The notes below the pieces were generated by a model. The model did no database searches, was not told where the DNA came from, and worked only from the letters and a program-made list of their open reading frames with translations. Shown here in pieces: positions 14,509 to 22,424 of a DNA stretch of 25,224 bases. The DNA is from Raineyella sp964528755 (GTDB taxonomy: Bacteria > Actinomycetota > Actinomycetes > Propionibacteriales > Propionibacteriaceae), in contig CAZGWN010000059.1 in NCBI GenBank assembly GCA_964528755.1, forward strand, positions 1 through 25,224, read 5' to 3'. The translations under genes and the position numbers were made by a program. How positions within the stretch are numbered: the stretch's first letter is position 1; every line of letters begins with the position of its first letter.

Positions 14509-16431
14509 ATGCCGTTGTTGGACCAGATCCAGAGCCCGGCGGACCTGCGTGATCTGTCCCGCCCCCAGATGGAACAGGTGGCGCGTGAGATCCGGGATTT
14601 CCTGGTGACCCACGTGAGCCGCACCGGGGGCCATCTCGGGCCCAACCTCGGCGTCGTCGAGCTCACCCTCGCGGTGCACCGGGTGTTCTCCTCGCCGGAC
14701 GATCCGATCGTCTTCGACACCGGCCACCAGAGCTACGTGCACAAGATCCTCACCGGCCGACAGGCCGACTTCGACCGGTTGCGTCAGTACGGTGGCCTGT
14801 CGGGCTATCCGAGCCGGGCCGAGTCGGAGCACGACTGGGTGGAGAACTCCCATGCCTCGACGGCGTTGTCCTGGGCGGAGGGCATGGCGAAGGCCCTGCA
14901 ACTGAAGGGCGAGACCGACCGTACGGTGGTCGCCTTCGTCGGCGACGGTGCGCTGACCGGCGGGATGGCGTGGGAGGCGCTGAACAACATCGCCGTCCAG
15001 GACGACCTGCGGCTGGTCATCGTCGTCAACGACAACGGCCGCTCCTACACCCCGACGGTCGGTGGTCTCGCCCAGCACCTGGCCGGACTGCGGACCGACC
15101 GGCGCTACGAGGAGTTGCTCGACGTCATCCGCCGCAACGTCAGCCGGACCCCACTGGTCGGCGGCCCTGCCTACGACCTCCTGCACGGTCTCAAGATCGG
15201 GATCAAGGACGTCCTCGCGCCCCAGGGCCTGTTCGCCGATCTCGGCCTGAAGTACGTCGGACCGATCGACGGTCACGACGAGCCGGCGGTGGAGCGGGCG
15301 CTGTTCCAGGCCAAGGAGTTCGGCGGGCCGGTGATTGTTCACACGGTCACCCAGAAGGGTCGCGGTTTCCGTGCCGCGGAGCAGAACGAGGAGGACCGGT
15401 TCCACACCGTCGGCAAGATCGACGAACACACCGGCGAGCCGCTGACGGCCTCGGTCGGGACCACGTGGACGGACGTCTTCTCCACCACACTCGTGGAGAT
15501 CGGTGAGCGGCGACCGGACGTGGTCGCCATCACCGCCGCCATGCTGCACCCGACCGGCCTGCACCGGTTCGCCTCCGCGTTCCCGGACCGGACCGTCGAC
15601 GTCGGCATCGCCGAACAGCACGCCGTCACGTCGGCCGCCGGGATGGCCGCGATGGGGCTGCACCCGGTCGTCGCGGTGTACTCGACCTTCCTCAACCGCG
15701 CCTTCGACCAGGTCCTGATGGACGTGGGACTGCATCGTGCCGGGGTCACCTTCGTCCTCGACCGGGCCGGCGTCACCGGCAGCGACGGGCCCAGCCACAA
15801 CGGCATGTGGGACATGTCGGTGTTCTCGCTCGTGCCGGGCGTACGGATCGCCGCGCCGCGGGACGCCACCCGGCTACGCGAGGCACTCGAGACGGCCGTC
15901 GACATCGACGACGGCCCGACGATCATCCGCTACTCCAAGGACCGGTTGCCCGACGACATCGACGCCATCGCCCGCCACGGTGACATCGACGTGCTGCTGG
16001 CCAGCGACGGACGGCCTCGGGTCCTGGTCGTGGCGTACGGGCAGATGGTCGGGACCGGGCTGGACGTCGGCCACCGACTGACCCAGCAGGGGATCCCGGT
16101 CACCGTGGCCGACCCGGTGTGGGCGGTGCCGATCCGCGACGACCTGGTCGGCATGGCCGCCGACCACGACCTGGTGGTGACCATCGAGGACAACCTCGTC
16201 GTCGGTGGACTCGGGTCGCGGCTGGCGCAGACCCTGGCCGCTCGTGGCGTCGCCACGCCGGTCCAGCCGTTCGGGATCCCCGACGAGTTCCTCGACCAGG
16301 GGCCGCGGGCGCGGATCCTGGCCGACATCGGCCTGACCGGCCGGGCGATCGCCCGATCCGTGGTCGAGCGGATGGTCCGGCTCGGCGGGGAGGTCGTGCC
16401 CGACCCGACGCGCCTGGGCGATCAGCCCTGA
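14509..16431 (+). CDS. dxs: 1-deoxy-D-xylulose-5-phosphate synthase
   Basis: The 640-aa thiamine diphosphate enzyme condenses pyruvate with glyceraldehyde 3-phosphate, the entry step of the MEP isoprenoid pathway. The N-terminal domain has H42 (GGHLGPNLG), H73 (TGHQSYVHK) and the ThDP motif starting with GDGALTGG at 145, followed by NDNGRSYTPT. The central transketolase-like domain carries GIAEQHAV and DRAGVTGSDGPSHNG, and a C-terminal domain follows. Length fits the family. The start at 14509 is chosen from homology; the frame is open further upstream but unconserved. The stop overlaps convergent rnd by 10 bp. Confidence 0.96.
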   Translation: MPLLDQIQSPADLRDLSRPQMEQVAREIRDFLVTHVSRTGGHLGPNLGVVELTLAVHRVFSSPDDPIVFDTGHQSYVHKILTGRQADFDRLRQYGGLSGYPSRAESEHDWVENSHASTALSWAEGMAKALQLKGETDRTVVAFVGDGALTGGMAWEALNNIAVQDDLRLVIVVNDNGRSYTPTVGGLAQHLAGLRTDRRYEELLDVIRRNVSRTPLVGGPAYDLLHGLKIGIKDVLAPQGLFADLGLKYVGPIDGHDEPAVERALFQAKEFGGPVIVHTVTQKGRGFRAAEQNEEDRFHTVGKIDEHTGEPLTASVGTTWTDVFSTTLVEIGERRPDVVAITAAMLHPTGLHRFASAFPDRTVDVGIAEQHAVTSAAGMAAMGLHPVVAVYSTFLNRAFDQVLMDVGLHRAGVTFVLDRAGVTGSDGPSHNGMWDMSVFSLVPGVRIAAPRDATRLREALETAVDIDDGPTIIRYSKDRLPDDIDAIARHGDIDVLLASDGRPRVLVVAYGQMVGTGLDVGHRLTQQGIPVTVADPVWAVPIRDDLVGMAADHDLVVTIEDNLVVGGLGSRLAQTLAARGVATPVQPFGIPDEFLDQGPRARILADIGLTGRAIARSVVERMVRLGGEVVPDPTRLGDQP

Positions 16432-17678
16432 GGGCCGGGGCGGTCCTGGCCGGCGAGGGCCTCGGCGAGGGGTGCGGCGATCAGGCCGATCTGCCAGGGC
16501 CTGGCGTCCAGCTCCGCCAACCGGTCGGCGACCGTCCCAGGGGTGGCGGGCACGGGGGGCTCCCAGCACAACCGGTGCCAGGTGTCGGGCGAGATGAGAT
16601 TCTCCGGCGGGACGGCGTGCCGCTCCGCGACGGCGTGGACGGCATCGCGGGCCGCTTCGAACCGGGCGTACGCCTCCGGGTGCTGGGACTGCCAGGTCCG
16701 CGGTGTCCCGGGTCCGGTCCGCGGTGCGCGGGCCGGTGGATAGTCCGCGGGATCCATCGCCTCGACCCTCCGGACGGCGTCGCCCCAGGAGGCCAGGTAG
16801 CGGTGCGCCACCCCCTTGCGGAACGACCCCATCCCGGCGAGGTCACCCGCCCGCAGATCGGCCCGGGACGCGGCGGCGACGATGGCCCGGTCGTTGAGGA
16901 TCCGCCCCGGCGCCTTGTCCCGGCGGGCCGCGATGGCATCGCGGGTCTGCCAGAGCTCCCGGACCACGGCCAGCGCGCGGCGGCCCCGCAGGCCGTGGAT
17001 ACCCGAGACGCGGCGCCACGGATCGACCCGCGGCGGGCGGGTCTTGTCGGCGGTGGCCACCAGGTGAGCGAACTCCTGCCGGGCCCACCCGTCCTTGCCG
17101 GCGGCGACCAGGTCGGCCGCGATCCGGTCGCGCAGCTCGACGAGCAGTTCGACGTCCAGTGCCGCGTACACCAGCCACTCCTCAGGCAACGGACGGGTGG
17201 ACCAGTCGGCCGCGGAGTGCTCCTTGAGCAGCGTGACGCCGCAGTAGTGCTCGACCATCGCACCGAGGGAGACCCGGGGATGGCCGAGCAGTCGGGCGCC
17301 GAGCTCGGTGTCGAACAGCCGGGTCGGCACCAGCCCGACCTCGACCAGGCACGGCAGGTCCTGGGTGGCGGCGTGGATGATCCACTCGGCAGGGGCGATG
17401 GCCTGCCCGAGGCGGGAGAGATCGGCCACCCGGTCGTCCTCGGCGAACGCCGAGGGGTCGAGCAGGACGGTCCCGGCGCCGGCGCGGCGGAGCTGGATCA
17501 GCCACGCCCGGGGGGAGTACCGGAAGCCGTGGGCGCGTTCGGTGTCGATCGCCACCGGGCCCTCACCTGCGGCCATGGCCTCGACCGCCGCCGCATATGC
17601 CTCGGGGGTGTCGGTGACGGCCGGCACGCCGTCGCGGGGGAGACGCAGGACGGGCATTTCCGGCTCGGGTTCGGACAC
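16422..17678 (-). CDS. rnd: Ribonuclease D with HRDC domain
   Basis: The 418-aa protein carries the DEDDy 3'-5' exonuclease motifs: D45 and E47 in AIDTERAHGFRY, D107 in IIHAATQDLPCL, and Y171/D175 in YAALDVELL. An HRDC helical domain follows (about residues 225-300), then a longer C-terminal region typical of actinobacterial forms. It trims RNA 3' ends, including tRNA precursors. The start is a GTG, one base after the stop of the DUF3000 gene, so the two are co-translated. Pairing with DUF3000 and divergent hemE is, as far as I recall, a recurrent actinobacterial arrangement. Confidence 0.92.
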   Translation of the reverse strand: MSEPEPEMPVLRLPRDGVPAVTDTPEAYAAAVEAMAAGEGPVAIDTERAHGFRYSPRAWLIQLRRAGAGTVLLDPSAFAEDDRVADLSRLGQAIAPAEWIIHAATQDLPCLVEVGLVPTRLFDTELGARLLGHPRVSLGAMVEHYCGVTLLKEHSAADWSTRPLPEEWLVYAALDVELLVELRDRIAADLVAAGKDGWARQEFAHLVATADKTRPPRVDPWRRVSGIHGLRGRRALAVVRELWQTRDAIAARRDKAPGRILNDRAIVAAASRADLRAGDLAGMGSFRKGVAHRYLASWGDAVRRVEAMDPADYPPARAPRTGPGTPRTWQSQHPEAYARFEAARDAVHAVAERHAVPPENLISPDTWHRLCWEPPVPATPGTVADRLAELDARPWQIGLIAAPLAEALAGQDRPGPQG

Positions 17679-17679
17679 C

Positions 17680-18279
17680 TCAGCGTCCCTGCGGTCGGAC
17701 GTGGTGCAGGGGAGCCATCCTCACCACTCCCTCGGGCAGCGGCGGGACTCCACAGGTCGCGCACAGCAGATCGGCGAAGGCCGACAGGTGCGCCCCGATG
17801 CCCGAACCGTCGGTGCCGAGCAGCGGCGTCCACGACGCCCGTACCTCGATCTCGGCGTGCGGATCGTCGTCCTCGAGTTCGCCGAAGGACCGGCTCCAAC
17901 TGCAATTGACGTTTCCACCGGCGGCATCGTACTCCGCCTCGTGGGTGGTGAGCGCGTCGAGCAGCCAGGACCAGCCGACATCGGCCAACATCGTGTCGGT
18001 CACCATCTCCGGGTCGGCCTGACCCTTGGCGTACGCGACCACCCGGAACGTCCCGCCCCAGGCGTCGACTCCGTGCGGGTCGTGCAGCAGCACCAGCCGA
18101 CCCCCACCCAGGTCTGCCTCGCGCAGACTCACCTCGGCGTTGAGCGCGACGGCGTGCGGCGCGATGCGCTGCGGGGAGGGGATCTCCTCCACCGCCATGC
18201 CGGCCCGCCAGCGGAAGGCACGCAGATCCTTGACCACCCTCCGGAAAGGGCCGGGGATCGGTTCGGAACGAACAGCCAC
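17680..18279 (-). CDS. DUF3000-family protein
   Basis: The 199-aa protein of unknown function matches the actinobacterial DUF3000 pattern: SPQRIAPHAVALNAEV, GRLVLLHDPHGVDAWGGTFRVV, DTMLADVGWSWL and IEVRASWTPLL. There is no signal peptide and no obvious catalytic motif. The start is a GTG at 18279, preceded at six bases by a TAGAGT -10 box, implying a leaderless mRNA. RNase D follows one base after its stop. The link with RNase D suggests a role near RNA metabolism, but that is only context. Confidence 0.88.
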   Translation of the reverse strand: MAVRSEPIPGPFRRVVKDLRAFRWRAGMAVEEIPSPQRIAPHAVALNAEVSLREADLGGGRLVLLHDPHGVDAWGGTFRVVAYAKGQADPEMVTDTMLADVGWSWLLDALTTHEAEYDAAGGNVNCSWSRSFGELEDDDPHAEIEVRASWTPLLGTDGSGIGAHLSAFADLLCATCGVPPLPEGVVRMAPLHHVRPQGR

Positions 18280-18285
18280 GGGTCG

Positions 18286-18291
18286 ACTCTA
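18286..18291 (-). promoter_or_regulatory. Leaderless-type -10 box of the DUF3000-rnd operon
   Basis: Reading leftwards, TAGAGT is followed by six bases (CGACCC) and the GTG start at 18279, with no Shine-Dalgarno box. No good -35 hexamer is visible. Confidence 0.45.
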
Positions 18292-18353
18292 GGTGTCAGG
18301 CCCGTCGGCACGCGGGTGCCGCGCCGGGCGCGGGTGTGTAAGGATGGGCCGCG

Positions 18354-19421
18354 ATGTCGAATCGTAGCGTCGTGGCCGCCGCCCGTTGCCACCAGGGGGC
18401 CGCGCTTCCGGTGTGGTTCATGCGACAGGCCGGACGGTCGTTGCCCGAGTATCGGGAGTTGCGCCGGGACCTGCCGATGCTGGACGCCTGCCGCACCCCT
18501 GAGGTGGTCGTCGAGGCCAGCCTCCAGCCGGTCCGGCGCCATGGCGTCGACGCCGCCATCGTGTACTCCGACATCATGCTCCCGCTCGCCCAGGCCGGCA
18601 TCGACCTGGAGATCCGCGCCGGGGTGGGGCCGGTGATCGCCGACCCGATCCGCACCGCGGCGCAGGTCCGCTCGTTGCCCGAACTCGATCCGTCCTCGCT
18701 GGCACCGATCGCGGTGGCGGTCGGCGCGATCAGGGCCGCGCTCGCGCCGGAGCGCGCCCTGATCGGCTTTGCCGGGGCGCCGTTCACCCTGGCGTCCTAC
18801 CTCGTCGAGGGCGGGCCGAGCCGGGACTACGCGCGGACCAAGGCCCTGATGGCCGCCGATCCGGGCCTGTGGGACGAGTTGTGCACGCGGCTGGCCGCGA
18901 TGTCGGCCACCTTCCTGCGGGTCCAGGTCGACGCCGGCGCGGACGTGGTGCAGGTCTTCGACTCGTGGGCGGGCAGCCTCGCCGCGGCGGACTACGAGCG
19001 CCAGGTGTTGCCGCACTCGGCGTCGGTGCTCGGGTCGGTACGTGTCCCGCGGATCCACTTCGGGGTGGGCACCGGCGAATTGCTCGCCCTGATGGGCCGG
19101 GCCGGCGCCGAGGTCGTCGGGGTCGACTGGCGGGTGCCGCTGGACGAGGCGGCGCGGCGGATCGGGCCGGGCCGCGCCGTGCAGGGCAACCTCGACCCGG
19201 CGCTGCTCGGCGCGCCGTGGCCGGTGATCGCCGAGCGGGCCCGTGCCGTGATACGGGCGGGGGCACACGCGCCCGGACACATCTTCAACCTGGGCCACGG
19301 GGTGCCCGCCGGCGCGGACCCGGCAGTGCTGACGCGGCTCGTCGAACTCGTGCACACCGAGGGCCCGGCGCTGCGGGCCGAGGCGTCGGCCACCAGAGAG
19401 GAACCACATGAGGGCTCGTGA
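18354..19421 (+). CDS. hemE: Uroporphyrinogen decarboxylase
   Basis: The 355-aa enzyme decarboxylates uroporphyrinogen III to coproporphyrinogen III. The signature PVWFMRQAGRSLPEYR contains the substrate-binding R24 and R28, the catalytic D73 is in IVYSDIMLP, and IHFGVGTGELL and FNLGHGV complete the family pattern. AAGGA about 10 nt before ATG 18354 acts as ribosome site. The gene is divergent from DUF3000-rnd across 74 bp and overlaps hemQ downstream by 14 bp. Confidence 0.96.
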   Translation: MSNRSVVAAARCHQGAALPVWFMRQAGRSLPEYRELRRDLPMLDACRTPEVVVEASLQPVRRHGVDAAIVYSDIMLPLAQAGIDLEIRAGVGPVIADPIRTAAQVRSLPELDPSSLAPIAVAVGAIRAALAPERALIGFAGAPFTLASYLVEGGPSRDYARTKALMAADPGLWDELCTRLAAMSATFLRVQVDAGADVVQVFDSWAGSLAAADYERQVLPHSASVLGSVRVPRIHFGVGTGELLALMGRAGAEVVGVDWRVPLDEAARRIGPGRAVQGNLDPALLGAPWPVIAERARAVIRAGAHAPGHIFNLGHGVPAGADPAVLTRLVELVHTEGPALRAEASATREEPHEGS

Positions 19422-20094
19422 GATCAACAACACCATCCGCTACACCATGTGGTCGGTGTTCCGCCGCACCGATCCGGCCGTGGGGGTGCCCGCGGCCGAG
19501 CAGGCGCTGGCCTCGCTGCAGGGGATCGACACGGCGGCCGATCTGGTCGTGCGCGGCTGGTACGACGTGTCCGGCTTCCGGGCCGACGCTGACCTGATGG
19601 TGTGGTGGCACGCGCCGGAGGTGGAGACGCTCCAGTTGGCGTATCGCATCCTGCGGGCCGGGGTGCTGGGACGCACCCTCGATCCGGTCTGGTCACAGGT
19701 CGCCCTGCACCGACCCGCCGAGTTCAACAAGGGACACGTACCGGCATTCATGGCGGACGAGGAACCGCACCCGTACGTGTGCGTCTACCCGTTCATCCGG
19801 TCCCTGGAGTGGTATCTGCTGCCCGACGAGGATCGCCGGCGGATGCTGGTCGAGCACGGCACCATGGCCCGTGACTACCCCGACGTCCGCGCCAACACCG
19901 TGTCGTCGTTCGCCCTGGGCGACTACGAGTGGATCCTCGCGTTCGAGGCCGACGAACTGCATCGCATCGTCGACCTGATGCGGCACCTCCGCGGCGCCGA
20001 GGCGCGCCGGCACACCCGGCTGGAGACGCCGTTCTTCACCGGGCGGCGTCGGGAGCTGACCGAACTCGTCGGCGGGTGGAACCCGCTGGGCTAG
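19408..20094 (+). CDS. hemQ: Coproheme decarboxylase HemQ (ChdC)
   Basis: The 228-aa protein, formerly grouped with chlorite dismutases, converts coproheme to heme b with peroxide, the last step of the coproporphyrin-dependent route. H110 (KGHVPAF), Y127 (VYPFIRS) and H150 (VEHG) have the same mutual spacing as the distal His, catalytic Tyr and proximal heme-ligand His reported for actinobacterial ChdC. The conserved FALGDYEWILAFEADELHRIVDLM block is present. ATG 19408 has a GAGGAA site inside the hemE end. The usual neighbour cgoX/hemY is absent between hemE and hemQ. The stop codon shares a CTAG with the convergent msrB stop. Confidence 0.94.
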   Translation: MRAREINNTIRYTMWSVFRRTDPAVGVPAAEQALASLQGIDTAADLVVRGWYDVSGFRADADLMVWWHAPEVETLQLAYRILRAGVLGRTLDPVWSQVALHRPAEFNKGHVPAFMADEEPHPYVCVYPFIRSLEWYLLPDEDRRRMLVEHGTMARDYPDVRANTVSSFALGDYEWILAFEADELHRIVDLMRHLRGAEARRHTRLETPFFTGRRRELTELVGGWNPLG

Positions 20095-20570
20095 TCCGGA
20101 TGGGTCGGGTTGCCCGAGCTTTCCTCGCCCGGATCGCCCGAGGTTTCCTCGCCCGGATCGAACGTCAGGCTGATCGAGTTGATGCAGTAGCGCAGGTCGG
20201 TCGGGGTGTCGAAGCCCTCACCCTCGAAGACGTGCCCGAGATGGGAGTTGCACCGGGCGCAGCGGACCTCGATCCGGCGCATGCCGAGACTGTCGTCGAC
20301 GAGGTGGACGACCCGGTCCCCGGCCAGCGGCGACCAGAAGGCGGGCCAGCCGCAGTGCGCGTCGAACTTCTCGTTGCTGCGGAACAGCTCCGCGCCGCAG
20401 GCGCGGCACCGGTACGTGCCGGGTGTGGTGGTCGTCTCGTACTCGCCGGTGAACGGCCGTTCCGTGCCGGCCTGACGAAGCACGCGGTACTCCTCCGGGG
20501 TGAGCAGGGTGCGCCACTCCTCCTCGGTGCGCAGCACGCGGGGACCGGTCTGGTCAACGGGATTGGTCAT
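20091..20570 (-). CDS. msrB: Peptide-methionine (R)-S-oxide reductase MsrB
   Basis: The 159-aa enzyme repairs the R-isomer of methionine sulfoxide. The zinc ligands are C55/C58 (CRAC) and C104/C107 (CARC), the catalytic cysteine is C129 in LRYCINS, and C73 lies in AHCGWPAF. H110 and H113 (NSHLGHVF) complete the active site. The ATG at 20570 follows a TACACT box at six bases, so the mRNA is probably leaderless. The acidic C-terminal tail (DPGEETSGDPGEESSG) comes from a 24-bp tandem duplication and is not part of the conserved fold. It is divergent from ppk2. Confidence 0.95.
   Translation of the reverse strand: MTNPVDQTGPRVLRTEEEWRTLLTPEEYRVLRQAGTERPFTGEYETTTTPGTYRCRACGAELFRSNEKFDAHCGWPAFWSPLAGDRVVHLVDDSLGMRRIEVRCARCNSHLGHVFEGEGFDTPTDLRYCINSISLTFDPGEETSGDPGEESSGNPTHPD
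20113..20160. repeat. 24-bp tandem duplication in the msrB tail
   Basis: Copies at 20113-20136 and 20137-20160 differ at a single base (C/G at the seventh position). Because the unit is 24 bp the frame is kept, producing two copies of an eight-residue acidic unit, DPGEE(T/S)SG, beyond the catalytic domain. The near-identity suggests a recent event or an unstable repeat. Confidence 0.9.
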
Positions 20571-20610
20571 GTCCAGAGTGTAGTCGGGGACACACGGGCA
20601 CAATCGGGTC
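20571..20610. promoter_or_regulatory. Divergent msrB / ppk2 leaderless-type promoters
   Basis: Leftwards, TACACT (20577-20582) lies six bases before the msrB ATG. Rightwards, CACAAT (20599-20604) lies six bases before the ppk2 ATG. Only 40 bp separate the two starts and neither gene has a Shine-Dalgarno box. A weak TTGTGC sits 15 bp upstream of the msrB box. Confidence 0.42.
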
Positions 20611-21489
20611 ATGAGTTCAGCACCGCAGCTTCCGCCCCTGTCCACGCCGATCACCCGCCTGTTGCGGGTGCCGCCGGGTCCGGTCGATCTCGACGCGTAC
20701 GACCCGGCGGGCACGCCCGGGGTGGACGAGGACGACCGGGATCGGGTCGAGTCGGGCATGGACGACCTCGGGCAGGCCCTGTCGGACCTGCAGGAGCGGC
20801 TGTACGCCAACGGGCGGGTGCACCAGGGATCCGCGCCCCGGGTACTGCTCGTCCTGCAGGGCCTGGACACCAGCGGCAAGGGTGGGGTGATCCGGCACGC
20901 GCTCGGGCTGATGGATCCCCAGGGGATCCATCTGGCCGCGTTCAAGAAGCCGACCGTCGAGGAACTCGCCCACGACTTCCTCTGGCGGATCGAACGTGAG
21001 GTTCCCGCCCCGGGCCTGATCGGGGTGTTCGACCGCAGTCACTACGAGGACGTGGTGGTGGCCCGGGTGTCCGCGCTGGCGGCGCCGGAGGAGATCGAGC
21101 GACGCTACGGCGCGATCAACCAGTTCGAGACGCGGCTGGCGGCCGCCGGGGTGGTCATCATCAAGTGCTTCCTCAACGTCTCCTACGAAAAGCAGGGGGA
21201 GCGGCTGTCGGAGCGCCTCGACCGGCCCGACAAACACTGGAAGTACAACCCCGGCGACCTCGACACCCGGCGGCAGTGGGCCGACCACCGCGCGGCGTAC
21301 GAGACTGCCCTGGAGCGGTGCAACACCCCGGTGGCGCCCTGGTACGTCGTGCCGGCGGACCGGAAGTGGTATCGCAACTGGGCGGTGGCCCGGCTGCTGG
21401 CCGAGGCGCTGGACTCCCTGGCGTTGGCGTGGCCGGCGGCGGACTTCGACGTCGCGGCGGAGCGGCGTCGGCTGGCCTCGCTCGGCTAG
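20611..21489 (+). CDS. ppk2: PPK2-family polyphosphate:nucleotide phosphotransferase
   Basis: The 292-aa protein is a one-domain PPK2 enzyme that uses polyphosphate to phosphorylate nucleoside mono- or diphosphates. The Walker A-like GLDTSGKGG (about 84-92), Walker B-like GVFDRSHYEDVVV (D141) and lid-region RLDRPDKHWKYNPGDL are clear. The form with QGLDTSGKGG and MDPQGIHLAAFKKPT resembles the short PPK2_rel group. AMP versus ADP preference cannot be told by eye. Its stop is one base from the convergent cbiX-like stop. Confidence 0.92.
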   Translation: MSSAPQLPPLSTPITRLLRVPPGPVDLDAYDPAGTPGVDEDDRDRVESGMDDLGQALSDLQERLYANGRVHQGSAPRVLLVLQGLDTSGKGGVIRHALGLMDPQGIHLAAFKKPTVEELAHDFLWRIEREVPAPGLIGVFDRSHYEDVVVARVSALAAPEEIERRYGAINQFETRLAAAGVVIIKCFLNVSYEKQGERLSERLDRPDKHWKYNPGDLDTRRQWADHRAAYETALERCNTPVAPWYVVPADRKWYRNWAVARLLAEALDSLALAWPAADFDVAAERRRLASLG

Positions 21490-21490
21490 C

Positions 21491-22288
21491 TCAGGCGCCG
21501 ATGGCGTGCAGCTGCGGCTCGTCCGCCTCGTCCCCGAGCAGGTCGCCGAAGTCGACCAGGTCCATCGCGCCGACCACGTAGCGCTGCATCACCAGCGTGG
21601 CGATGTCGGGGGCGGACGCGATCGGCCGGCTCACCGCGGTAGCGCCGTGGCCGAGCGCCTGCTCCGCCTGGCGGGCCCACGTCGCCGACGCGCTGAGGAA
21701 CCACGAACCGACCGCGACATGCCGGCGTCCCTGGTGCCACAGGGTCTGGATGGCCTCCTCGACCGACGGGCCGGAGTCGTCGGCGTACGCCGTCACGCAC
21801 GACAGCTTGTGGTGCAGGCCCCACTGGCGGGCACGGCGGGCCAGCACGGCCCGGCTGCGGACGTCGGAGGTGCCCGCGGTGGACAACACCAGGCCGTCGA
21901 GCTCGGTCACGTGGTGCTCGGCGAGTCCCTGGCGCAGGGCCTGGTCGAGCAGCGGCAGCAGCGTCGGCTCGGGGCCGATCGGACGGGAGAGCTGGATCCG
22001 CACGTCGGGCAGCCCTGCGGAGGCGCGCTCGACCGCGTCCCGGGCTTCCTCCGAGGGATTCCATGCGCAGCCGATCTCGAGCGGGACGACGACGACCTCC
22101 TCGACCCCGGTCCTGGCCATCTTGCCGACGACGGACAGGGGGTCGGGGGACGGACTGCCCAGATAGGCGGCCCGTACGATCATCCCGGGAAGCCTCTCGA
22201 CGAGCTCGTGGCGCATGGCGTGGGTGATCTCAGCGATCGAGGGGTCGCTGTGGCCATGGGCAAGCAGGACGAGGGCCGGGGCCGTCAT
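21491..22288 (-). CDS. CbiX/SirB-type sirohydrochlorin chelatase-like protein
   Basis: The 265-aa protein begins with ALVLLAHGHSDPSIAE, whose H11 and H13 are typical metal or catalytic histidines of class II chelatases (CbiX, SirB). VVVPLEIGCAWNPSEEARDAV follows. The second half repeats the fold: VLSTAGTSDVRS stands where the first half has LLAHGHSDP, with the histidines lost, so only the N-terminal half is likely catalytic. It would insert cobalt, nickel or iron into sirohydrochlorin for cobalamin or siroheme. AAAGGAA about 9 nt before ATG 22288 sets the start. No other siroheme or cobalamin gene is nearby. Confidence 0.8.
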   Translation of the reverse strand: MTAPALVLLAHGHSDPSIAEITHAMRHELVERLPGMIVRAAYLGSPSPDPLSVVGKMARTGVEEVVVVPLEIGCAWNPSEEARDAVERASAGLPDVRIQLSRPIGPEPTLLPLLDQALRQGLAEHHVTELDGLVLSTAGTSDVRSRAVLARRARQWGLHHKLSCVTAYADDSGPSVEEAIQTLWHQGRRHVAVGSWFLSASATWARQAEQALGHGATAVSRPIASAPDIATLVMQRYVVGAMDLVDFGDLLGDEADEPQLHAIGA

Positions 22289-22424
22289 TGTGCCGGTTCC
22301 TTTCGTCCGGTCGGGGCTCCACGGCCGCCGGCCGGAGTGTTCATCATCGGGCCGCTGATGGAGCGGCGTCTCAGCAAGTGGATACGAAAACTGTGGTCGC
22401 GTCGCAGGAGCAATGCAAATCGGC

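Noticed and set aside
13111..15798. Long open minus-strand frame opposite the YeiH-family gene and dxs
   Set aside because: It is a shadow frame with repetitive Asp/Gln/His/Gly content and no motif, fully explained by codon bias of the genes on the plus strand.
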